Assembly: GCF_003332825.1 (NCBI RefSeq)
Contig: NZ_QIRF01000001.1
Coordinates: forward strand, 1-64,000
Source of the DNA: Dyella sp. C9
GTDB taxonomy: Bacteria > Pseudomonadota > Gammaproteobacteria > Xanthomonadales > Rhodanobacteraceae
Reading direction: 5' to 3'
Length of the DNA stretch: 64,000 nt
Under the pieces are notes generated by a model that made no database searches, was not told the DNA's origin, and saw only the letters and a program-made list of their open reading frames with translations. Positions 53,941 through 62,084 of this stretch are shown here, one piece after another. Each line of letters begins with the position of its first letter. Position 1 is the first letter of the stretch. The position numbers and the translations under genes are program-made.

Positions 53941-54735
53941 TCACTCTTCGTCGACAGTGCCTTCGGCCTTCCAGTAGCCGGTGGCACGCACCCATTCCTT
54001 GGGCACACCCAACTCGTCGGTGAGGTACTGGCGCATGCGGCGCGCACGACCGGATTCAGCGGCGATCCACCAGAAGGTGTCGCCCGGCAGCTGAGGCAAG
54101 CGTTCCAGCGCCTGCTCCAACAGGCGACTGTTGGCGGCGTCCTGGCCCTCGCGTTCGAACCAGGTGAGCTCGATGTCGGCACGTGAGCTCAGTGCCTGTC
54201 GATCAGCGCTGCCTGGAATTTCCACCAGTGCAATGGCGTGCATGCCATACGGCATTTCGTCCAGCCAGCGGCCGATCGCGGGGAGCGCAGTCTCGTCGCC
54301 GACCAGCACGTAATGGTCGAAATCGTTGGCCACGATGAATGATCCACGCGGGCCACCCGCACCGATGTGCTGGCCAGGCTGCGCTTGTGCGGCCCAGGTG
54401 GCGGCGGGGCCGTCGCCATGCAGCACGAAGTCCACGGTGAGTTCGTTGAACTCGTCGTCGTAGCGGCGCGGGGTGTAGTCACGCATCGGCGAAGGTTGCT
54501 CGCCTTCGGGGAATTCCAGGCGACCCTGGCCCGGCGTCGGCAGCACCAGCTTGCCGTCGTCGTTGGGGAAGAACAGCTTCACGTGGTCGTCCGGCGACGC
54601 GCTGAGGAAGCCGCGCAGGGCCTCGCCGCCGAAGACGATGCGTTGCATGTAGGGGGACAGTCGTTCCACGCGCAGTACTTCGATCTGGCGAAGGACTACG
54701 GTGTGGCGCTGCATTTGATGGGCATGACGGGTCAT
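53941..54735 (-). CDS. Siderophore-interacting ferric reductase (NfeF/YqjH-like)
   Basis: 264 residues. The SIP/NfeF FAD-binding motif RDYTPR is at 85-90, followed by the NAD(P)H-binding part (VGDETALPAIGRWL) and WWIAAESGRARRMRQYL. The enzyme reduces ferric siderophores with NADPH. ATG at 54735 is chosen; upstream in-frame codons overlap the PadR gene. It follows the PadR gene by 32 bases, the same pairing as E. coli nfeF/nfeR although there the genes are divergent. Confidence 0.88.
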   Translation of the reverse strand: MTRHAHQMQRHTVVLRQIEVLRVERLSPYMQRIVFGGEALRGFLSASPDDHVKLFFPNDDGKLVLPTPGQGRLEFPEGEQPSPMRDYTPRRYDDEFNELTVDFVLHGDGPAATWAAQAQPGQHIGAGGPRGSFIVANDFDHYVLVGDETALPAIGRWLDEMPYGMHAIALVEIPGSADRQALSSRADIELTWFEREGQDAANSRLLEQALERLPQLPGDTFWWIAAESGRARRMRQYLTDELGVPKEWVRATGYWKAEGTVDEE

Positions 54736-54767
54736 GGGGAGTCTCGCGTTGGGGGCGCGCGGGGCGC

Positions 54768-55277
54768 TCAGTGCTCGGGTGGGGTGGCAATCGATTGGGC
54801 GACATCGTCCAGCAGCGCGGCGACACGGCGTGCCTCGGCGGTATTCCATGCCTTGCCGCGTGTCATCAGCGCGTGTTTGAGCTCGTGCATGGCCTGCCGC
54901 ACCACGGGCGGCAGGGCCATCTTGGCGGCGGTGCGCGCGGCGTGGCGTGTACGCAGCGTCATGGCCTCGACGGCGTCCTGGTTGTCGGCCAGGAAGGCGT
55001 GGCCGGCCTCGGTCATGGCATAGCGCTTGCGGTTGCCGTGGGCCTGCTCAACCTGAATCTGGCCCAGCTCTTCCAGCAGGGTCAGGGTGGGGTAGATGGC
55101 GCCGGGGCTGGGCGTGTAGTGGCCATGGAACATCTCGCCGATCAGGCGGATCAGCTCGTAACCGTGGCGCGGCTGCTGCTCGATCAGGGCCAGCAGCAGC
55201 AGGCGCAAGTCGCCATGGCCGAGCAGGCGACTGCCGCCGCGGGGCGTGTTGTGGGTGCTGTCGGAGGACGGGGTCAT
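54768..55277 (-). CDS. PadR-family repressor (NfeR/YqjI-like)
   Basis: 169 residues. PadR winged helix: LLLLALIEQQPRHGYELIRLIGEMF and YTPSPGAIYPTLTLLEELG; C-terminal dimerisation helices follow. E. coli NfeR has a Cys/His-rich metal-binding N terminus; here residues 1-20 (MTPSSDSTHNTPRGGSRLLG) have one His and no Cys, so metal sensing by that tail seems lost. A double palindromic operator lies directly upstream. The gene starts the unit with the ferric reductase. Confidence 0.88.
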   Translation of the reverse strand: MTPSSDSTHNTPRGGSRLLGHGDLRLLLLALIEQQPRHGYELIRLIGEMFHGHYTPSPGAIYPTLTLLEELGQIQVEQAHGNRKRYAMTEAGHAFLADNQDAVEAMTLRTRHAARTAAKMALPPVVRQAMHELKHALMTRGKAWNTAEARRVAALLDDVAQSIATPPEH

Positions 55278-55282
55278 GGACT

Positions 55283-55319
55283 ATTTCGATATATCGATCT
55301 AAAAACGATATATCGAAAT
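55283..55319 (-). promoter_or_regulatory. Double palindromic operator of the PadR unit
   Basis: A perfect 14-bp inverted repeat ATTTCGATATATCG (55283-55296) with CGATATATCGAAAT (55306-55319), separated by 9 bases. Each arm contains a TCGATATATCGA-like palindrome with centres 19 bp apart. The AT-rich block lies 6-42 bases before the PadR ATG, where it would overlap the promoter, as expected for autorepression by a PadR dimer pair. Confidence 0.78.
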
Positions 55320-55370
55320 TGGTGGCCGTCGCAAGTGCAAGGGGCGGCGCCCCTGCCTTGGGCTTTTCTG

Positions 55371-55438
55371 CAGGAGCGCACCCTGCGCGCGATTCATCGG
55401 AGCGAAGAGCGTTCGCGCAGAGGGTGCGCTTTTACAGG
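55371..55438. repeat. REP-like palindromic repeat, copy 2 (complete)
   Basis: CAGGAGCGCACCCTGCGCGC on the left is matched by an imperfect inverted copy on the right (GCGCAGAGGGTGCGCTTTTACAG), with a ~23-base middle. The left arm recurs at position 90 of the window. It lies in intergenic DNA between the PadR operator and the cyclophilin terminator. Confidence 0.68.
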
Positions 55439-55475
55439 GATCGGCTCTGCTTGGGATACTTCGCAGCACACGTGA

Positions 55476-55504
55476 AAACAAAAACGCCGGCACAAGGCCG
55501 GCGT
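55476..55504 (-). terminator. Intrinsic terminator of the cyclophilin gene
   Basis: On the minus strand ACGCCGGC and its complement form an 8-bp stem followed by TTTTTGTTTT. It ends 28 bases after the gene's stop. Strong, canonical. Confidence 0.88.
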
Positions 55505-55531
55505 CGTGGGTGCATGGCGGGCGTCGCCGGA

Positions 55532-56473
55532 TCAGGGCTTGGCCGCAGCCTCGCGCACCGGGATGTTCACGCTGCACAGGTCGATCTTGCCGGCCGGGTT
55601 GCGATAGAAATCGTCGCGGCGGTTGCGCTTGGCCTCGATCAGCGCGGCGAAGGTGGCGCTGTCGGTGCGCAGCACCTCGATCGTGGGGCGCTGCACCGGC
55701 GGCAATGCCGAAGCCAGCTGTACCGTGCGGATCGGCAGGCGCTGCTCGGGCTTTTCATAGAAGCCCAGCGGACCGGTGCCGCGCGGCAGGCCGGACAGGT
55801 ATTCCATGCCCTTGAGCACGCGGCCGACCACGGCGAGGTTGCGGTCCAGCCCGCGCGGGGCCTGGCCGATCACCACGTAGAGCGCGCTGCCGTTGCCGGT
55901 GTCGGGCTCGTTGTCGCGGCCCACGCCGACCATGCCGTAGCAGTGGGTGAGCCACTCCTGGCCCAGGGTGGCATCGCGGCCCACCGGGAAACCTTCGGAG
56001 AAGCCCACTTCCGATGCATAGACATCGCCGTCGGGCAGCGCCGTGAACGGCAATGTGGGATCGAGCGGACGCGTGTATTCCGGCGGCAGCTTGGCCTTGG
56101 CGGTGCCGAGCGGGCGCAGCTTGCTCTTGTTGCCGTCATCGTCGTCCTCCGGGTCGCCCCACTGGGTGACGAAGTTGTCCTGCACGCGAACCACGGCGAG
56201 CCCGTCGAAGTAGTGCTCGCGCACCAGGGTGCGGATGTTGGCGGCGTGCAGCGGGGTGAAATCCGGCGCAAGCTCGATCAGCACCTGTCCCTGCGGCAGC
56301 TGCATCACGATCAGGTTGTCCGGTGCGGGCGTGCGCCACTCCTGCGGTTGCGACTTGGCCAGCAGTTCCTTTGGCGTTGGCGTATGCGCGGGCGTGGCGT
56401 CGCCGGCGGCTTGCGCAAGGGCGGGCAGGGCGAGTGCAAGGGCCAGGGCGGTGGCAAGGCAGTGACGCAGCAT
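55532..56473 (-). CDS. Secreted cyclophilin-type peptidyl-prolyl isomerase
   Basis: 313 residues with a signal peptide (about 1-22). The cyclophilin fold is seen in IVMQLPQGQVLIELAPDFTPLHAANIRTLVREHYFDGLAVVRVQDNFVTQWGDP, then TALP, GMVGVGRDNEPDTGNGSALYVVIGQAPRGLDRNLAVVGRVLKGM. It probably folds periplasmic proteins. GGGGGA lies 5 bases before ATG at 56473. A terminator follows it. Confidence 0.85.
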   Translation of the reverse strand: MLRHCLATALALALALPALAQAAGDATPAHTPTPKELLAKSQPQEWRTPAPDNLIVMQLPQGQVLIELAPDFTPLHAANIRTLVREHYFDGLAVVRVQDNFVTQWGDPEDDDDGNKSKLRPLGTAKAKLPPEYTRPLDPTLPFTALPDGDVYASEVGFSEGFPVGRDATLGQEWLTHCYGMVGVGRDNEPDTGNGSALYVVIGQAPRGLDRNLAVVGRVLKGMEYLSGLPRGTGPLGFYEKPEQRLPIRTVQLASALPPVQRPTIEVLRTDSATFAALIEAKRNRRDDFYRNPAGKIDLCSVNIPVREAAAKP

Positions 56474-56592
56474 AGATTCCCCCATTCGATGAAAGGACCA
56501 CGTTACCAGAGCAGGACCTGCACGTGACCGCGACGATCGGCATGGTGTGATGCAGCGGTACGACCGACCGGTCGGCGCGACAGGTGATCGAG

Positions 56593-57954
56593 ATGCGATG
56601 CGGGATGTGTGCCGTTGCCGCGCTGGCCTTGGCCCTTGGCGTGATACCTGCCGCGGCGGCCGCATCGACGGTCACCGTGCTGAAGGACGCTCGCCTGATC
56701 GACGGCACCGGTACGCCACCGCGCGAACACACCACCCTGGTCATCGAGGGCGAGCGCATCACCGCCGTGGGGCCGGCCTCGATGGCGACACCTGCGGGTG
56801 CGCAAGTGGTCGATCTCGCCGGCAAGACAGTGATGCCCGGCCTGATCAGCGATCACTCGCATCTGGGCCTGGTGGATGGCACGCGTGCCGATGGCGCCAA
56901 CGCGACGGTGGCCAACATCGAGCGTCAGCTGCGCCAGTTCGAGGCCTATGGCGTGACCACGGTGATGTCGCTGGGACTCAACGGGCCGGTGTTCTACCAG
57001 CTGAGGCCGCAGGCCCATGCGGGCACGCTGGCGGGCAGCGACATGTTCGGCGCCGATCGCGGCATTGGCGTCGAGGGCGGCGCGCCGCCGGTGAAGGTGC
57101 AGCCCGACCAGCTCTATCGCCCCGACACGCCGGAACAGGCGCGCCAGGACGTGCGCGAGATGGCCGCGCGGCACACCGACCTGGTGAAGCTGTGGCTGGA
57201 CGATTTCCACGGCACGCTGCCAGCCAGGATGAGCCCCGAGGTCTACAAGGCGGTGATCGACGAGGCGCATGCGCAGCACCTGCGCGTGGCCGCGCACGTG
57301 TATTACCTCGAAGACGCCAAGCGCCTGGTGGCCGATGGCGTGGACATCCTCGCCCATGGCGTACGCGACCGGCCGGTGGACCAGGCCTTCATCGACGCGA
57401 TGAAGGTGCACGGCACCTGGTACATCCCCACGCTGGGGCTGGACGAGTCGTTCTACTTGTTTGCCGAACAGCCACAACTGCTGGACCAGCCTTTCGTGGC
57501 GCACGCCCTGCAGCCGCCGTTGCGGCAACAACTGGCCAGCCCGGACTGGCGGCAGGCCACGCTGGCCAAAAGCGCCGACATCGCCACCAACAGGCAATCG
57601 CTGGCCACCAACGAGCACAACCTCAAGACGCTTTACGACGCCGGGGGGAAGATCGGCTTCGGCACCGATTCGGGCGCTACGCCGCTGCGCGTGCCGGGTT
57701 TTGCCGAACACCGGGAGCTGAAGCTGCTCACCGACGCCGGCCTCACGCCGCTGCAGGCGATCCAGTTGGCGACGCAGAGCGCGGCCGGCCTGCTGGGCCT
57801 GTCCGACCGGGGCGTGCTGGCACCCGGCAAGCGGGCGGATTTCGTGGTGCTGGCGGATGACCCCACGCAGGACATCGGCGCGGTGGACCGGATTGACGCG
57901 GTATGGCACCGGGGGCGTGAGGTCAGCGGCGCGGTGACGGCGTTCCAACCCTAG
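56593..57954 (+). CDS. Secreted metal-dependent amidohydrolase
   Basis: 453 residues with a signal peptide (about 1-24). Amidohydrolase-superfamily metal sites: DHSH (HxH) near 86-89, Lys in LVKLWLDD, His in VAAHVYY and AHGVRD, Asp in GTDSGA. It resembles imidazolonepropionase-type/Xaa-Pro dipeptidase (prolidase-like) secreted hydrolases; substrate unknown. Start ambiguous: GTG at 56584, ATG at 56593 or ATG at 56605. Confidence 0.83.
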   Translation: MRCGMCAVAALALALGVIPAAAAASTVTVLKDARLIDGTGTPPREHTTLVIEGERITAVGPASMATPAGAQVVDLAGKTVMPGLISDHSHLGLVDGTRADGANATVANIERQLRQFEAYGVTTVMSLGLNGPVFYQLRPQAHAGTLAGSDMFGADRGIGVEGGAPPVKVQPDQLYRPDTPEQARQDVREMAARHTDLVKLWLDDFHGTLPARMSPEVYKAVIDEAHAQHLRVAAHVYYLEDAKRLVADGVDILAHGVRDRPVDQAFIDAMKVHGTWYIPTLGLDESFYLFAEQPQLLDQPFVAHALQPPLRQQLASPDWRQATLAKSADIATNRQSLATNEHNLKTLYDAGGKIGFGTDSGATPLRVPGFAEHRELKLLTDAGLTPLQAIQLATQSAAGLLGLSDRGVLAPGKRADFVVLADDPTQDIGAVDRIDAVWHRGREVSGAVTAFQP

Positions 57955-58059
57955 CGGAGTCTCGCCCGTCAAGCCTGCCCGCACCGGGGGGCGAGGTGAG
58001 CAGCGGCCCGTGGGTATCGGCCCGACGGCGATGCATGCGGCACCGGCGCCGCGCTTTCT

Positions 58060-58065
58060 CTACAA
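58060..58065 (+). promoter_or_regulatory. -10 element for the ParB-like gene
   Basis: TACAAT, 32 bases before the ATG at 58098. Confidence 0.45.
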
Positions 58066-58097
58066 TGCGCGCCCCCAATTTGTACCGCTGCTATCCG

Positions 58098-58949
58098 ATG
58101 GACATTGTCGTCAACGAAGAACTCAAGGCCTATATCGACCCGCTGACGGCCGAGGAATACGAATCGCTGGAGCGCAGCTTGCTCGCGGAAGGCTGCCGCG
58201 ACGCGCTGGTGCTGTGGGGCGACGTGCTGGTGGACGGCCACAACCGCTACGGCATCTGCCAGAAGCATGGCCTGCCGTTCCAGACCGTGCAGAACACCCG
58301 CTTCCGGTCCATGCAAGACGTGCACCTGTGGATGATCGAGCAGCACCTGGGACGCCGCAGCGTGTCCGATTTCCAGCGTGGCGTGCTGGCCCTGCGCAAG
58401 CGCGAGATCCTCGCCGCGCGCCGTGAACAGGCCAAGCCGCAGGCTGCCGCCCCTGCGCCGGCGGCTGAGGCCGAAGAGGACAACGCCACGCCCGAGCCGG
58501 CATCCACCGAAGCGCGGGTCGAACCGCGCACCAAGCCCGTGCCACTGCCCAGTCGCCAGGCCATCGCGCGCGAGGCGCGCCTGAGCAGCAGCCAGGTGAC
58601 GGCGATCGAGAAGATCCACAAGCAGGCCACGCCCGAAGTGGTGGCAGCGGTGAAATCCGGCGAGCTGTCGATCAATGCCGCCGCGGTGGTGGCCAGCCTG
58701 CCGGAAGAAGAGCAGCGCGCCGCCGCCATGGGTGGCCGCGACGAGCTCAAGCAGGTGGCCAAGCGCGTGCGCGAAAGCCGCCGCAAGCCGCCGAAGGAGG
58801 GGGGCTCGCCGGATGCGGCCGTGGAGGAGGATGTACCGACCCTGCGTCGCCGCGTCGCCGAACTCACCGCCCAGGTGGAAGAACTGACCAAGGACAACGA
58901 TGCGTTGCGCCAGCAGCTGGCGCGTTTCCAGCATCCGGTCGACGACTGA
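58098..58949 (+). CDS. Orphan ParB/Srx-domain protein with coiled-coil tail
   Basis: 283 residues. N-terminal ParB/sulfiredoxin-like fold (about 1-95) with the DGHNRYGICQKHGLPF box replacing the usual GERR motif; a Pro/Ala/Glu-rich linker (about 118-150); a second helical, possibly helix-turn-helix region (SRQAIAREARLSSSQVTAIEKIHKQATPEVVAAVKSGELSINAAAVVASL); and a C-terminal coiled coil (TLRRRVAELTAQVEELTKDNDALRQQLARF). No parA or parS-like site is adjacent, so it is not the chromosome-partition ParB. Probably a DNA-binding protein; role unknown. Confidence 0.75.
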   Translation: MDIVVNEELKAYIDPLTAEEYESLERSLLAEGCRDALVLWGDVLVDGHNRYGICQKHGLPFQTVQNTRFRSMQDVHLWMIEQHLGRRSVSDFQRGVLALRKREILAARREQAKPQAAAPAPAAEAEEDNATPEPASTEARVEPRTKPVPLPSRQAIAREARLSSSQVTAIEKIHKQATPEVVAAVKSGELSINAAAVVASLPEEEQRAAAMGGRDELKQVAKRVRESRRKPPKEGGSPDAAVEEDVPTLRRRVAELTAQVEELTKDNDALRQQLARFQHPVDD

Positions 58950-58961
58950 CCGCGGTTGCGC

Positions 58962-59615
58962 TCAGTCCAGCGCGCCGGCGCCAAGGCGGGTGTCGGTGCG
59001 GTGCTCCACGGCGGCCTGCAGCGCAATGCCCAGGCCGCGCACCACGTCTTCCTGGCTCATGCTGGGCGCCTGCGGCAGGCGCGCCGCCTGCACCGGCAGG
59101 TAGGGAATGTGGATGAAGCCCGCGCGCGCGCCCTGGCGCCGGGTGGCGTGGTGCAGCATGAGATAGGCCACGTGGTTGCACACGTAGGTGCCGGCGGTGT
59201 TGGAGATCTCGGCGGGCAGGCCCTGCGCCTGCAGGGCGGCAAGCATGGCCTTGATCGGCAAGGTGCTGAAGTAGGCTGCGGGGCCTTCCGATAGCACCGG
59301 TTCGTCGATGGGCTGCGCGCCCGCGTTGTCGGGAAGGCGCGCGTCCTGCACGTTGATGGCCACGCGTTCGATCGACAGCCGGCTGCGCCCGCCGGCCTGG
59401 CCCACGCCGAGCAGGATCACCGGTTCGATGTCCTGCACGGCCAGCGCCAGTTCGCGCTGGGCGTCGGCAAAGATGGTGGGCAGCAGCCGTGCCACCACGC
59501 GGTGGTCGCCGACGTGCCGGCCGTCCAGCGCGCGCACTGCCTCCCACGACGGGTTGATGTCCTCGTTGCCGAAGGGGGTGAAGCCGGTCAGCAGGATGCG
59601 TGGTGTCTTGCTCAT
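58962..59615 (-). CDS. pcp: Pyroglutamyl-peptidase I
   Basis: 217 residues. Catalytic triad at family positions: E83 (SIERVA), C146 (TYVCNHV), H169 (GFIHIP). Removes N-terminal pyroglutamate (5-oxoproline) from peptides in the cytosol. It ends a six-gene unit for 5-oxoproline import and hydrolysis (23 bases after the DUF979 gene), so the free 5-oxoproline it makes is fed to PxpABC. Confidence 0.94.
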   Translation of the reverse strand: MSKTPRILLTGFTPFGNEDINPSWEAVRALDGRHVGDHRVVARLLPTIFADAQRELALAVQDIEPVILLGVGQAGGRSRLSIERVAINVQDARLPDNAGAQPIDEPVLSEGPAAYFSTLPIKAMLAALQAQGLPAEISNTAGTYVCNHVAYLMLHHATRRQGARAGFIHIPYLPVQAARLPQAPSMSQEDVVRGLGIALQAAVEHRTDTRLGAGALD

Positions 59616-59638
59616 GGTGGATGCTCGCTACGGGCTGC

Positions 59639-60607
59639 TCAGCGGAAGACCAGCAGCCACATCATCAGGAAGGTGACAACGAAAATGCACGCCGCGCTCC
59701 ACGCCTGCGCGCGGATCACGCCATAGGGGCTGCGCAGCTCCAGCAGTGCCGCCGGTACCAGGTTGTAGTCGGCCGCCATGGGCGTGAGCAAGGTGCCGCA
59801 GTAGCCGCACAGCATGCCCATCGAGCCGAGGATGGCCGGGTGGGCCCCGTACTGGTGCACCAGCAATGGCAGGCCGATACCGGCCATCATCACCGGGAAC
59901 GCGGCGAAGGCGTTGCCCATGATCACCGTGAACAGCACCATGCCCAATGCGAACACCAGCAGGCAGGCGAACGCGTTGCCGCTGGGCAATACCGCATTGG
60001 CCAGCGCGGAAATGGCCGCGCCCACGCCGCTCTGGGTGAAGACTTCGCCGAGCGCGGCCAGCAGCAACGGCAGCAGCGCGGCCCAGCCGATCGCATCGAG
60101 CAGCCGGCGTCCCTGCGCAAGGCCGTCGCGCAATGGCGAGCGCGTTACCCACGCCGCCGCGCAAAGCGCCACTACGCAGGCCAGTGCGAGACCGGTGAGC
60201 GTCATCTGCTGGGGCGCGAATACCGCGTGGCCGGCGATCGACAGGTGCGCGCCAAACAACGCCACCAGCAGCGTCACCAGCGGGATCAGCACGGCGGGCA
60301 TGAACAGTCGATGCCCGAGCCGGATCGCCGATTGCATGCGCTGTTCGGCGCTGCCGGTGTCGGCCTGCGCGTGGCGACGCAGCCGAGGTGCCAGCAGGGC
60401 CAATGCGATCACTGTCAGGCCTGCGCCTTGCGCGGGCAGCGGATGGCCCGCCGCCTGCTGCGCCAGCACGTAGTCGCCGCCGCCGAACAGCAGGCCCAGC
60501 AACCCCCAGAACGCGCTGCGCCAGCCGTGGCCCTCGCGCAGGTTGCGCCAGGCGGTGAACAGCAGGAACAGGGCGATCAGCCAGTAGGCGTATTGGATGC
60601 GCAGCAT
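59639..60607 (-). CDS. DUF979 membrane protein (5-oxoproline transport, putative)
   Basis: 322 residues, about ten hydrophobic segments. Conserved GMLCGYCGTLLTPMAADYNLVPAALLEL is the DUF979 hallmark. DUF969 and DUF979 genes form a pair that co-occurs with pxpABC in many bacteria and is thought to import 5-oxoproline. It lies 2 bases after DUF969 and 23 before pcp. Confidence 0.85.
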   Translation of the reverse strand: MLRIQYAYWLIALFLLFTAWRNLREGHGWRSAFWGLLGLLFGGGDYVLAQQAAGHPLPAQGAGLTVIALALLAPRLRRHAQADTGSAEQRMQSAIRLGHRLFMPAVLIPLVTLLVALFGAHLSIAGHAVFAPQQMTLTGLALACVVALCAAAWVTRSPLRDGLAQGRRLLDAIGWAALLPLLLAALGEVFTQSGVGAAISALANAVLPSGNAFACLLVFALGMVLFTVIMGNAFAAFPVMMAGIGLPLLVHQYGAHPAILGSMGMLCGYCGTLLTPMAADYNLVPAALLELRSPYGVIRAQAWSAACIFVVTFLMMWLLVFR

Positions 60608-60609
60608 GC

Positions 60610-61305
60610 TCAGGCCACCGGGTCGCGTTGAAGGCGGGCCGCGCGCTGTCGCAGGCGTCGCTGGAACAGCCAGATGCGCACCGACTGGATCACGAACGCC
60701 GCGATGGCGGTGGGCAGGGCCCACAGTGCGATGGACAGCGGCGTGAGGTCGATGCCGTGCTGTGCGTAGAAGCCCTGGATGAGCAGCACGGCACCCAGCG
60801 CGATGAACACATCCTCGCCGAAGAAACGGCCGATGTTGTCCGTGGCGGCGGCCACGGCGCGCAATTCATCGCGGTCGCGGGCATCGAGCGTGGGCAGGAT
60901 CTTCTCCGCGGCCGCCTCGCTCATCGGCGCCAGCAGGGGGCGCACCGTCTGCGGTGCGCCGGCCACGCCGGTGAGCCCCAGCATGGCCAATAGCTCGCGC
61001 ACCAGCAGGTAGCCGATAAGCAGGCGCGCAAGCGTCATGCCGCGCAGCCGGGTCATCCAGCGCTGCGCGTGCTCGCGCAGGCCGGCGTGCTCCAGCAGGC
61101 CGATGGCTGGCAGGGTCAGCACGAACAGCAACAGCATGCGCGCCGAAACGAAACTCTTGCCGAGCAGCGCAAGCAGGGCGGGTACGGGTAGATGGGCCAG
61201 CAGTCCGCTGACCAGTGCCGCGCACACCACCACCGGAACCGCATTGAAGCGAAGCGCGAAGCCGGCCACGATCACCGCGACGCCGAGCAGTGGCCAGTAG
61301 TTCAT
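60610..61305 (-). CDS. DUF969 membrane protein (5-oxoproline transport, putative)
   Basis: 231 residues with about six hydrophobic segments. Hallmarks include LLFVLTLPAIGLLEHAGLREHA and LLGLTGVAGAPQTVRPLLAPMSEAAAEK-type region AMLGLTGVAGAPQTVRPLL. Subunit partner of DUF979. Its start overlaps the pxpA stop by 4 bases (ATGA). Confidence 0.85.
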   Translation of the reverse strand: MNYWPLLGVAVIVAGFALRFNAVPVVVCAALVSGLLAHLPVPALLALLGKSFVSARMLLLFVLTLPAIGLLEHAGLREHAQRWMTRLRGMTLARLLIGYLLVRELLAMLGLTGVAGAPQTVRPLLAPMSEAAAEKILPTLDARDRDELRAVAAATDNIGRFFGEDVFIALGAVLLIQGFYAQHGIDLTPLSIALWALPTAIAAFVIQSVRIWLFQRRLRQRAARLQRDPVA

Positions 61306-62084
61306 GCGTTGGCACCCGGCGCCGCAATGGTGATGCCGGCGGCTTCCAGCGCGGCATGCAGGTTACGCGCGAACGCCACCGCGTGCGCGCCATCGCCATG
61401 CACGCACAAGGTGTCGGCCTGCAGTTCCACGATGTTGCCATCCACCGCGCGTACCCGGCCTTCGCGCGCCATCGCCATGGCCTGCGCGATGGCCTCGTCG
61501 CTTTCGGTGATCAGCGCGCCGGGCTCCTTGCGCGGTTGCAACGAACCGTCGGCGCGATAGCCTCGGTCGGCGAACGCCTCGGACGCCACCTGCAGGCCGG
61601 CGTTGCGGCCGGCGTCGACGAGTTCGGAGCCGGCCAGGCCAAACAGCCACAGCGAGGCGTCGAAATCGCGCACGGCCTCGGCGATGGACTGTGCGAGCCT
61701 GGCATCGCGCGCGGCCATGTTGTACAGCGCGCCATGCGGCTTGACGTGGTGCAGGCGCGTGCCCGCTGCATGCGCGAAGGCGTGCAGGGCACCGATCTGG
61801 TACAGCGTCATCGCATAAGCCTCGGCCGGCGTCACCGCCATCTCGCGCCGCCCGAAGCCCTGCAGGTCGGGCAGCGAGACGTGGGCGCCGATGGCCACGC
61901 CATGCTGTACGGCCAACGCCACGGTACGCCGCATGATGTCGGGGTCGCCGGCGTGGAAGCCGCAGGCGATGTTGGCCGAGCTGACGACGGCGAGCAGCGC
62001 CGCATCGTCGCCCATGTGCCACGCCCCGAACGATTCGCCCAGGTCGCAGTTGATGTCGATGGTCTTGGTGGCTAGGGAGGGCAT
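61302..62084 (-). CDS. pxpA: 5-oxoprolinase subunit PxpA (LamB/YcsF)
   Basis: 260 residues. YcsF signature DINCDLGESFGAW at the start, ANIACGFHAGDP, HVSLPDLQGFGRR, HVKPHGALYN, and VHGDGAHAV. With PxpB and PxpC it hydrolyses 5-oxoproline to glutamate using ATP. It overlaps the pxpC end by 13 bases. Confidence 0.94.
   Translation of the reverse strand: MPSLATKTIDINCDLGESFGAWHMGDDAALLAVVSSANIACGFHAGDPDIMRRTVALAVQHGVAIGAHVSLPDLQGFGRREMAVTPAEAYAMTLYQIGALHAFAHAAGTRLHHVKPHGALYNMAARDARLAQSIAEAVRDFDASLWLFGLAGSELVDAGRNAGLQVASEAFADRGYRADGSLQPRKEPGALITESDEAIAQAMAMAREGRVRAVDGNIVELQADTLCVHGDGAHAVAFARNLHAALEAAGITIAAPGANA

Noticed and set aside
58098..58949. ParB-like gene as a plasmid or chromosome partition locus.
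   Set aside because: No parA, no repeated parS-like sites and no replication gene nearby; neighbours are ordinary chromosomal genes.
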